Assembly: GCA_002316015.1 (NCBI GenBank)
Contig: DCCS01000017.1
Span: 69,531 to 81,623 of the forward strand
Direction of reading: 5' to 3'
Length of the DNA: 12,093 nt
From: Prevotellaceae bacterium UBA1075
Lineage (GTDB): Bacteria; Bacteroidota; Bacteroidia; Bacteroidales; Bacteroidaceae
The translations under genes were made by a program, and so were the position numbers. The notes beneath the pieces are model-generated. The model was not told where the DNA came from. It worked only from the letters and a program-made list of their open reading frames with translations, and made no database searches. Numbering within the stretch: position 1 is the first letter of the stretch; each line of letters starts with the position of its first letter. Below are positions 1 through 5,427 of this stretch, piece by piece.

Positions 1-6
1 AGCGCA

Positions 7-50
7 CTGCATCTGCCAACGCATGCGGCTGCATCTGCCAACGCAGCGTG
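7..50. repeat. Short tandem repeat, 22-bp period
   Basis: A 17-nt core beginning CTGCATCTGCCAACGC occurs exactly at 7-23 and again at 29-45, a period of 22 bp. The five bases between the cores differ from the five after the second copy. Only about two copies are visible, and the array may continue to the left of the window. There are no unique spacers of CRISPR size. Confidence 0.75.
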
Positions 51-250
51 CCGGTACACCGCCCGCTTCCTTTTCCTGCCCTCTCCTTGCCTTTCCGCGT
101 TGCACTTCTCAGAACTGTGTGCCGAAAGCAAAATGCTGCCGCACGCGTTCTTCTTGTACTTTCAAAATGAAAGTTAAATGTTATTTTTCTGTAACAGAAA
201 GAAACTTGTCAGAGCGTTTGGGCAGCAAATGTGTAACCATGTACTCTTAT

Positions 251-301
251 GTGTGACAAAATGTATTGCGTTTCTTTGTTAAGTGTGTCATAATGCAATA
301 C
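251..301. promoter_or_regulatory. Candidate operator: direct and inverted repeats around the P-II promoter
   Basis: A 13-nt motif GTGTGACAAAATG at 251-263 recurs as GTGTGTCATAATG at 283-295 (11 of 13 identical), exactly 32 bp apart, about three helical turns. An inverted pair GTATTGC (263-269) and GCAATAC (295-301) also brackets the -33 element, and its right arm runs into the -7 element. A weaker related sequence, GTGTAACCATG, lies at 231-241. This suggests cooperative binding of a regulator on one DNA face, but the binding protein is unknown. Confidence 0.4.
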
Positions 302-306
302 CTTTG
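275..306 (+). promoter_or_regulatory. Promoter of the P-II/amt locus (Bacteroidetes type)
   Basis: TTTG at 275-278 is followed after 20 nt by TACCTTTG at 299-306. This fits the Bacteroidetes primary-sigma consensus (-33 TTTG, spacer of about 19-21 nt, -7 TAnnTTTG). Transcription would begin a few bases after 306, leaving a 5' leader of roughly 95 nt before the ATG at 408. Confidence 0.6.
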
Positions 307-407
307 CAGTATAAATGAAGCAAAAAGATATTTGATGTAATCAAATGCTATCAAAATGATTGGCTGTATGAGGCGTATATGTAAACAGTGTTAAATAATA
401 GAGTAAG

Positions 408-764
408 ATGAAGAAGATTGAGGCAATCATCCGCAAGACAAAGTTCGAGGATGTGAAGGAAGCTTTGCTTGCAGCGGACATCGAGTGGTTCTCCTATTAC
501 GATGTGAGAGGCGAGGGCAAGATGCGCCAGGCGAGGATTTACCGTGGCGTGATGTATGACACGAGCAGCATAGAGCGTGTGTTGCTCAACATTGTGGTGC
601 GTGACAAGAACGTGGAGAAGACCATACAGGCCGTGCAGAAGGCTGCCTGCACGGGTGAGATAGGCGACGGGCGTATCTTCGTTATTCCTGTGGAGGACAC
701 GGTGAGGATACGCACGGGCGAGCGTGGTGACATTGCCCTGTACAACGCCGAGCAGGAAAAGTGA
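408..764 (+). CDS. glnK: P-II family nitrogen regulatory protein (GlnK/GlnB-like)
   Basis: This is a 118-residue cytosolic trimeric signal protein that senses ATP/ADP and 2-oxoglutarate and, in its family, gates the Amt ammonium channel. It starts MKKIEAIIRK like GlnB. The B-loop TGEIGDGRIF (82-91) and the C-terminal VRIRTGERGD (99-108) are near-canonical, and length matches the usual 112 or so residues. In the T-loop (about 37-54) YRG and the tyrosine equivalent to GlnB Tyr51 (Tyr50 here) are kept. The loop is one residue shorter, and the usual GRQKG stretch is replaced by GKMRQ, so the Gln39 position becomes Met or is shifted. The next gene encodes the Amt channel, 143 nt downstream, the classic glnK-amtB pairing. 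No Shine-Dalgarno is seen before the ATG. The symbol glnK rather than glnB rests on context. Confidence 0.95.
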   Translation: MKKIEAIIRKTKFEDVKEALLAADIEWFSYYDVRGEGKMRQARIYRGVMYDTSSIERVLLNIVVRDKNVEKTIQAVQKAACTGEIGDGRIFVIPVEDTVRIRTGERGDIALYNAEQEK

Positions 765-793
765 GGTCTGGACGAGTTTCTCACGTGTGCGTG

Positions 794-858
794 CATTATA
801 TGTATAATGAGTGCAGGAAGCGCGTGGGGCATGCGGCGCAAGAGCCCGGCGAGCCGGG
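794..858. promoter_or_regulatory. Dyad and small hairpin in the P-II/amt gap
   Basis: The 143-nt gap contains a near-perfect dyad CATTATA-tg-TATAATG (794-809) and a 5-bp GC hairpin CCCGG-cgag-CCGGG (845-858). Neither has a T-run. They could allow partial termination, transcript processing or separate control of amt, but no TAnnTTTG element is visible, so the two genes are probably co-transcribed. The function of these structures is speculative. Confidence 0.25.
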
Positions 859-907
859 AATGTCTGTTTGACGAAAGAAATTCTTCACAATTAAAAACTT
901 CAATATT

Positions 908-2164
908 ATGAGTGTACAAGATTTGGCAATATCATTGGATACAGTGTGGATGTTGCTGGCAGCGATGCTGGTGTTCTTCATGCAGCCCGGCTTTGCCCTG
1001 TGCGAGGCGGGCTTCACGCGCGGCAAGAACACGGCAAACATCCTTTTCAAGAACTTTGTGGACTTTATGATTGGCTCGGTCCTGTTCTGGCTTGTGGGAT
1101 TCGGGCTGATGTTTGGGAGCGACGGGGCAGGCTTCGCAGGCATGCCCAACTGGGGCGACCTTTCGTTTTACCATGGCGCCCTGCCCACCGAGGGCTTCCT
1201 GATGTTTGAGACCGTGTTCTGTGCCACCAGCGCCACAATCGTGTCGGGAGCCATGGCCGAGCGCACCAAGTTTTCGATGTACTGTGTGTATTCCCTCTTC
1301 ATCTCCCTGCTCATCTATCCCATCGAGGGTCACTGGACGTGGGGCGGAGGCTGGCTGTGCGACGGCGAGGCGGGCTCCTTTATGATGAACACCTTTGGGG
1401 TGGCCTTCCACGACTTCGCAGGCTCGGCCATCGTGCACTCGGTGGGTGGCGTGCTCGCCCTGGTTGGGGCTATCTGCCTGGGCCCCAGGCTTGGCAAGTA
1501 TCGCGGTGGAAAGAGCACGGCCATCCCTGGCCACAACCTGCTGGTAGCAGCCCTGGGCGTGTTTATCCTGTGGTTCGGGTGGTTTGGCTTCAACCCCGGC
1601 TCACAGCTCGCGGCTTCGGGCGAGGTGAACCGCGTGGCCATTAGCCATGTGTTCCTCACCACCAACCTGGCCGCCGTGTGCGGTGGACTGGGCACCATGT
1701 TTGTAAGTTGGATTAAGTACGGCAAGCCCTCATTCTCGCTCACGCTCAACGGTATCCTGGCAGGCCTGGTGGCCATCACGGCAGGATGTGACCTGGTGAG
1801 TCCCCTTGGGGCGGCCATCATCGGGCTGCTCGCGGGTGTAATCCTGGTGTACAGCATCGAGTTTATCGACACCAGGCTGCACATTGACGACCCTGTGGGC
1901 GCGAGCAGCGTGCATGGCGTGTGCGGTATCTTCGGTACGCTGATGACTGGCCTGTTCGCTGTGGACGGAGGCGCGCTCTATGGCGGCGGCTTTGGGTTCT
2001 TCGGAGCACAGGCATTCGGAATCCTGGTGATAGACGCGTGGGCCGCAGTCACCGGCATCATCCTCTTCTGGGGCATCAAGAAGACAGCCGGGCTGAGAGT
2101 GGACAAGCGCATTGAGGAAGAAGGCCTTGACATCTACGAGCACGGCGAGAGCTGCTACAACTGA
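908..2164 (+). CDS. amtB: Ammonium transporter, Amt/MEP/Rh family
   Basis: This is an inner-membrane ammonium channel of 418 residues with about 11 membrane helices. The first helix begins near residue 12, with no obvious cleavable signal peptide. The family signature lies at 169-181 (DFAGSAIVHSVGG). By alignment with E. coli AmtB, Asp169 matches Asp160, and His177 and His336 match the paired pore histidines His168 and His318. Phe228 and Ser232 in GWFGFNPGS match Phe215 and Ser219, and Trp145 matches Trp148. Phe104 falls in the Phe103/Phe107 gate region. The cytosolic tail EEEGLDIYEHGESCYN closely follows the AmtB tail that contacts GlnK, so control by the upstream P-II protein is likely. The pore residues I can place are all intact. 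No Shine-Dalgarno is visible. Confidence 0.97.
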   Translation: MSVQDLAISLDTVWMLLAAMLVFFMQPGFALCEAGFTRGKNTANILFKNFVDFMIGSVLFWLVGFGLMFGSDGAGFAGMPNWGDLSFYHGALPTEGFLMFETVFCATSATIVSGAMAERTKFSMYCVYSLFISLLIYPIEGHWTWGGGWLCDGEAGSFMMNTFGVAFHDFAGSAIVHSVGGVLALVGAICLGPRLGKYRGGKSTAIPGHNLLVAALGVFILWFGWFGFNPGSQLAASGEVNRVAISHVFLTTNLAAVCGGLGTMFVSWIKYGKPSFSLTLNGILAGLVAITAGCDLVSPLGAAIIGLLAGVILVYSIEFIDTRLHIDDPVGASSVHGVCGIFGTLMTGLFAVDGGALYGGGFGFFGAQAFGILVIDAWAAVTGIILFWGIKKTAGLRVDKRIEEEGLDIYEHGESCYN

Positions 2165-2171
2165 GCCCCAA

Positions 2172-2270
2172 TCCTTCCCTTGAAGGAAAGAACCGACAAC
2201 ACAGTCGCATGGCGGGAGGCCCGGTGCGGGAAGCACAAGGCGGAGTGCCGGGCCTCCACCTGCCTGCCAT
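2172..2270 (+). other. Stem-loops between amtB and the outer-membrane protein gene
   Basis: Just after the amtB stop is a 6-bp hairpin TCCTTC-cctt-GAAGGA (2172-2187). Further on, GGAGGCCCGG (2215-2224) pairs perfectly with CCGGGCCTCC (2248-2257), extended inward by two wobble pairs and one C-G pair. ATGGC (2209-2213) can also pair with GCCAT (2266-2270) outside it. No T-run follows either structure, so an intercistronic mRNA-stability or partial-termination role fits better than a simple intrinsic terminator. A clear promoter for the next gene was not found. Confidence 0.45.
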
Positions 2271-2327
2271 GAGGAAATCCGGTTCCTCACCCCCAAAAAT
2301 ATGTTTCTCACCCAAAACGATTAGACT

Positions 2328-3071
2328 ATGAACAAAGAGACGAAGATGAGAGAGATGGGCGGCAAGGCTGCCCGCATGGTTGCCATGTCGGTATTGATGG
2401 CAGTAACTCCGCTCGCAGCCACGGCCGGCGACAAGGTGGAGACAACGATTGCCACGGACTTCGTGAGCCAGTACTATTGGCGTGGCCAGGAATTGGGTGA
2501 CATCTCGGTGCAGCCCACACTGGGCATCGGATGGAAGGGGCTCTCGCTTACGGCATGGGGCAGTGTGGGGCTCTCTGACAACGCGGACACCAAGGAGTTT
2601 GACCTTACGGTGGCCTACGCGGTGAAGGGGTTCCATGTGGGGGTGACCGACTACTGGTTCAACTACCCCCGCGAGAAGTATTTCGCATACCGCAACAACA
2701 ACACCTCGCACGTCTTCGAGGGCAACCTGGGCTATGATTTCGGTTTCCTGTCTGTCAACTGGTTCACCAATTTTGCGGGAAACGATGGGAAGAACAAGAG
2801 TGGCCACAGAGCCTATTCCTCATATGTGGAGCTGGCCGCTCCCTTCCGCCTGGCCAAGTGCGACTGGACAGCCTCGGTGGGTGCTGTGCCTTATGCCACT
2901 ACCTTCTATGCCAAGGCCGACGGTTTTGCGGTGACCAGTCTTTCGGTCAAGGCCTGTTATGAGGTGCCTGTGACCGAGAAGTTCCACGTCCCCCTCTTTG
3001 CCCAGGTGTCGGCCAATCCCAGCACGGGCAAGGCTTACCTTGTGGCGGGTTTCACGCTCAAGGCTTTCTGA
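2328..3071 (+). CDS. Outer-membrane beta-barrel protein, TorF/Gcw_chp-like putative porin
   Basis: This 247-residue predicted exported protein has a signal peptide: a basic N-terminus, a hydrophobic stretch at 17-29, and a likely cut after Ala33 (AATA before GD). The mature part is a run of alternating amphipathic strands rich in Tyr, Trp, Phe and Gly, ending in a terminal Phe as outer-membrane barrels usually do. An early stretch, ATDFVSQYYWRGQ, resembles the FVSxYxxRG opening of the TorF/Gcw_chp family, and the length fits that family (about 230-260). It follows amtB by 163 nt on the same strand, so it may supply an outer-membrane route for a nitrogen compound; that role is inferred. The start at 2328 is the upstream Met; Met7 (2346) or Met17 would also leave a working signal peptide. 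No Shine-Dalgarno is present. Confidence 0.8.
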   Translation: MNKETKMREMGGKAARMVAMSVLMAVTPLAATAGDKVETTIATDFVSQYYWRGQELGDISVQPTLGIGWKGLSLTAWGSVGLSDNADTKEFDLTVAYAVKGFHVGVTDYWFNYPREKYFAYRNNNTSHVFEGNLGYDFGFLSVNWFTNFAGNDGKNKSGHRAYSSYVELAAPFRLAKCDWTASVGAVPYATTFYAKADGFAVTSLSVKACYEVPVTEKFHVPLFAQVSANPSTGKAYLVAGFTLKAF

Positions 3072-3072
3072 G

Positions 3073-3090
3073 CTTCCCGCCTGCGGGAAG
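3073..3090 (+). terminator. Hairpin directly after the barrel gene stop
   Basis: CTTCCCG (3073-3079) pairs perfectly with CGGGAAG (3084-3090) around a 4-nt loop, two bases after the TGA. A second hairpin (TTGCCCA/TGGGCAA, 3098-3120) follows at once. Neither has a T-run, so these may protect the 3' end or help factor-dependent termination rather than act as a textbook terminator. Confidence 0.35.
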
Positions 3091-3182
3091 ACATGGATTG
3101 CCCATGCATGGAGTGGGCAAGGCCCTGGAATGGGGCAGTTGCCGGTCCCCGGAATGGAGATGTTCATGCCGGGAGGAACTTG

Positions 3183-3231
3183 AAAAACGGGGAACGGCGA
3201 GGAGCGCGTACCTTCCGCTCCCCGCCGTTCC
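3183..3231. terminator. Long hairpin, possible bidirectional terminator
   Basis: GGAACGGCGAGGAGCG (3191-3206) pairs with 3216-3231 at 15 of 16 positions (one A-C mismatch) around a 9-nt loop. On the - strand the stem is followed two bases on by a five-T run (the AAAAA at 3183-3187), so it looks best suited to stop - strand transcripts; on the + strand it would only supply the stem. It lies about midway in the convergent gap. Confidence 0.5.
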
Positions 3232-3484
3232 ATGGATGTGATTGGTGAATGGTGCCGTGAGGCACTTCCTCAGATGCCCTTTTTTCAAGGGTAATACTGT
3301 TGTTTATTGGTTGTTAAGGACACTCTCCAGCCTGGCTCGGAACGACCAGGGCAGGGGAGTGTCCATCTTCTGTTTTCATGTGCGGTTGGGCGGCCCCGCG
3401 CCTTTATGGCTTATAAGGGCATGCGGTTGTCCGGTCTTGTTTGGGTGGCATCCGCCAAGGCGAAGCGGCCGCAAAACCATGTGG

Positions 3485-3522
3485 CCATGCAAAAGCAAGT
3501 GCCTCCTCCCGGGCGGGAGGAG
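3485..3522 (-). terminator. Terminator-like hairpin after the FadL-type gene
   Basis: Reading the - strand, eight bases past the stop codon CTCCTCCC pairs perfectly with GGGAGGAG (3503-3522, 4-nt loop). A short TTTT stretch lies about nine bases further on. The stem is GC-rich and well placed, but the T-run is short and distant. Confidence 0.45.
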
Positions 3523-3529
3523 AACTGTG

Positions 3530-5017
3530 TCAGAACTCGATGTTGAAGCCTGCACCCAGCACGCGGTTCTTGCGCCAGTAGTGGTCTTTCTTCTCGCCGG
3601 CTGCGGTCATGGTGGCCACATCGCGTGTCACGTAGAAACTCTGCATGTAGCCCAGGTCGATGTTGAAACGGTTGGTGCACTTCACGCGTATGCCCAGTCC
3701 CAGGCTGTTGTTGGAGTTGGTGAAGCTCAGGTCGTTCATGAAGGCGTCGCTCTGGCGGTAGCAGGTCTTCTGCCAGCTCACGCTTGCGGTCAGGCGGCTG
3801 ATGATGTCCCATTCGGCACCCGCGCTGAACTCCATGGTGTTCTTGTCCAGCAGGTTCTGCTTGCCGGCGAAACGCTTGGCCTGCTTGTCGAAGTAGTAGT
3901 GCCATCCGGCCTGCAGGCGCACCTGCTTCACGGGGCTGTACTGCGCGCCCATGTTGATCATGGCAGGGATGTCCTCGCGCACATGCTTTCCATCGGCAAA
4001 CTGGCCCAGTGTGGCGTTCTGGCTGGCCACCTGCTTGGTGTAGTCGTTCATCTCAGTCTTGTTCTTGAGCCACAGCACGGTGGGAGCCTCGGCGCGCAGA
4101 GCCAGGTTCCAGTGCTCGTTCACCTTCCAGTCGATGCCGATGACGGGAGCGGCGCCAATGGCGGTCTGGTCGCAGTTGAGATCCAGTCCGCTGTGCGACA
4201 GGGTTTTGTCCACCTGCTCGTCCAGCTGGTTCTTCACCTGGCCGAGCACGGCCTGTTGGGTGGGAGTCAGGGTGGCCAAGGTGGGGGTGACGGTAGCCGC
4301 GTGCACATCACTCACCCAGCCGTTGTAGTTGTTGGTGGCGTAAGTGCCCTTGATGCCGAGGAACAGGGCCACGTTGTCCTTTACCTTGTAGGTGGTTCCC
4401 AGGGTGAGCCCAAAGCCATACTGCCGGCCTTTCATGTAAGCGTCCATCTTGTATCCGCCGAAGGCCAGGTCGCGTCCTGCCTTCAGGGGGCTATATCCAG
4501 GAGCCTGTGCATAGGCGGCATTGGCTTGTGCCAGTGCTCCTGCGATGCCAGTGTTCAGCTGTTTGTAAATCTGTGCGGCATACAGAGCCTCGAAGGTGCC
4601 AAGTCCATTGTCAAACTCGCACTTGCCGCCGCCGCCTGCCAGGGCAAAGCCTGCGTTGATGCTCCATTTCTCCCAGTTGTAACTCAACTGGAAACTGGGG
4701 ATGACAGGAGCCTTGGCATTGCCCTCGAACTTATGCGACTGCTGGCCTGGAGCGGCCATATTGTATGCAAAGAGAGGGAAGGTGGTGGTGATGTCGCGGC
4801 TCTGCTTGGCGTTTTGCGCGCTGAGGTTCATGTGGAAGCCGGGAGCCAGGAAAGCAGTTCCCGCAGGGTTGAGGTAGAGGCCGTTGATGTCTATGATGGC
4901 ATCCTGTGACATCTGGCGCAGGAAGGCGGCATTCTGGTTGGTGTTGGTGAGCAGCCCTCCCGCGAAAGCCATGCTTGAGAGGCCAAAGGCCAGCACGGCG
5001 TTAAGCATTTTTTTCAT
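3530..5017 (-). CDS. OmpP1/FadL/TodX family outer-membrane channel
   Basis: This 495-residue predicted outer-membrane protein belongs to the family that moves long-chain fatty acids and other hydrophobic compounds through a lateral opening in a 14-strand barrel. A signal peptide covers residues 1-19 (MKKMLNAVLAFGLSSMAFA) with an AFA cut site. Next comes the FadL-type N-terminal plug: an Asn-rich start, then GLYLNPAGTAFL, containing the NPAG motif that marks the family. The rest alternates barrel strands with long loops, including an Ala-rich one around 155-175. It ends NIEF with a terminal Phe. Length is slightly above E. coli FadL (446). The gene has its own candidate promoter (5050-5080) and lies 410 bp downstream of the beta-galactosidase gene, so it is probably a separate unit. 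The substrate cannot be told from sequence. Confidence 0.92.
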   Translation of the reverse strand: MKKMLNAVLAFGLSSMAFAGGLLTNTNQNAAFLRQMSQDAIIDINGLYLNPAGTAFLAPGFHMNLSAQNAKQSRDITTTFPLFAYNMAAPGQQSHKFEGNAKAPVIPSFQLSYNWEKWSINAGFALAGGGGKCEFDNGLGTFEALYAAQIYKQLNTGIAGALAQANAAYAQAPGYSPLKAGRDLAFGGYKMDAYMKGRQYGFGLTLGTTYKVKDNVALFLGIKGTYATNNYNGWVSDVHAATVTPTLATLTPTQQAVLGQVKNQLDEQVDKTLSHSGLDLNCDQTAIGAAPVIGIDWKVNEHWNLALRAEAPTVLWLKNKTEMNDYTKQVASQNATLGQFADGKHVREDIPAMINMGAQYSPVKQVRLQAGWHYYFDKQAKRFAGKQNLLDKNTMEFSAGAEWDIISRLTASVSWQKTCYRQSDAFMNDLSFTNSNNSLGLGIRVKCTNRFNIDLGYMQSFYVTRDVATMTAAGEKKDHYWRKNRVLGAGFNIEF

Positions 5018-5049
5018 CTGTTAAAGCACATTATGTTTCAAAACGGCTG

Positions 5050-5080
5050 CAAAGGTAACACTATTATGCCAAGTGTGCAA
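5050..5080 (-). promoter_or_regulatory. Promoter of the FadL-type gene
   Basis: On the - strand, TTGC (5080-5077) is followed after 19 nt by TACCTTTG (5057-5050), matching the Bacteroidetes -33/-7 pattern. The -7 element and its flanks (CATAAT, then TACCTTTGCAG) closely resemble those of the P-II promoter. The predicted 5' leader is about 25-30 nt. Confidence 0.55.
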
Positions 5081-5345
5081 GTGGATGAGTGAAAAATGCT
5101 CATAGGTGTACATGTGTGTGCAAAAGCGATTCGCCATACTCTACGTTCCTCTTTCTTCTCCGCGCGCCCGTACATATATTCCCATACATTAATAATATAT
5201 ATGTCATGCGATGGGTGATGGTGGCACTTTTGACGTGAGGGGAGTGAAAAAGCGTTGCCAGGTCAAGATGCTAGAATGTATAACACCAATGTTAATGGCT
5301 ATGATTACATTTTGTGCTTATAGAATTGATTTCTTTGGAACTCTT

Positions 5346-5403
5346 TATCTTGCGTTTATGCGGACGACCGCACGAAGCGCAGTTTCCGCATAAACGCAAG
5401 ATA
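5346..5403. repeat. Perfect 19-bp inverted repeat, likely 3' stem-loop of the beta-galactosidase transcript
   Basis: The arm at 5346-5364 (TATCTTGCGTTTATGCGGA) is the exact reverse complement of 5385-5403, with a 20-nt loop. A competing 5-bp hairpin TGCGG-acga-CCGCA (5359-5372) shares bases with the left arm. It begins 24 bases beyond the - strand stop codon. No T-run follows on either strand, so it is not a standard intrinsic terminator. It could be a factor-dependent terminator or 3' stabiliser, a REP-like dispersed palindrome, or a tiny non-autonomous element. Confidence 0.7.
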
Positions 5404-5427
5404 CATTAGTTTCTCGGTCAAGCCATG

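Larger units (their letters stand above)
1..407. other. Non-coding leader upstream of the P-II gene
   Basis: I see no convincing gene here. The one open frame (23-256) begins inside the tandem repeat and gives a low-complexity Cys/Ser/Thr/Pro-rich peptide with no family resemblance. The stretch holds a 22-bp tandem repeat (7-50), a small hairpin at 158-174 (ACTTTC/GAAAGT), an adjoining dyad TTTCTG-taa-CAGAAA at 186-200, and the promoter region of the P-II gene (251-306). From about 150 on, composition becomes much more AT-rich, as expected of a regulatory region in a GC-rich genome. Confidence 0.7.
3072..3529. other. Convergent intergenic region rich in stem-loops
   Basis: This 458-bp region lies between the 3' ends of the + strand barrel gene and the - strand FadL-type gene. 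I see no credible gene. It carries several stem-loops: 3073-3090, 3098-3120 (TTGCCCA/TGGGCAA), 3191-3231, 3252-3265 (GTGCC/GGCAC), 3400-3420 (GCCTTTAT/ATAAGGGC, one wobble pair, with an outer CCGC/GCGG extension) and 3503-3522. The likely job is two-way transcription termination. A long + strand frame starting here at 3242 continues antisense through the FadL-type gene and is not considered real. Confidence 0.6.
5018..5427. other. AT-rich gap between beta-galactosidase and FadL-type genes
   Basis: These 410 bp have no convincing gene. They contain the FadL-type promoter (5050-5080), an AT-rich dyad ACATATAT/ATATATGT (5172-5179 and 5197-5204), and a perfect 19-bp inverted repeat (5346-5403) just beyond the beta-galactosidase stop. 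A 60-codon + strand frame at 5211-5393 runs into the inverted repeat, has no usable ribosome site and resembles nothing I know. Confidence 0.6.

Noticed and set aside
23..256. 77-codon open frame in the leader
   Set aside because: It starts inside the tandem repeat, runs through the P-II promoter region, has no ribosome site and codes for a low-complexity Cys/Ser/Thr/Pro-rich peptide.
3242..4909. 555-codon + strand open frame opposite the FadL-type gene
   Set aside because: The - strand frame has a signal peptide, NPAG motif and terminal Phe; the + strand product looks like an antisense artefact of GC-rich codon use.
5211..5393. 60-codon open frame in the gap before the FadL-type gene
   Set aside because: It runs into the perfect inverted repeat, lacks a ribosome site and shows no family resemblance.
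5346..5403. Integron attC site or dif-like site
   Set aside because: The stem is perfect with no extrahelical bases, the outer ends do not match the attC core pattern, and no integrase or cassette is nearby.
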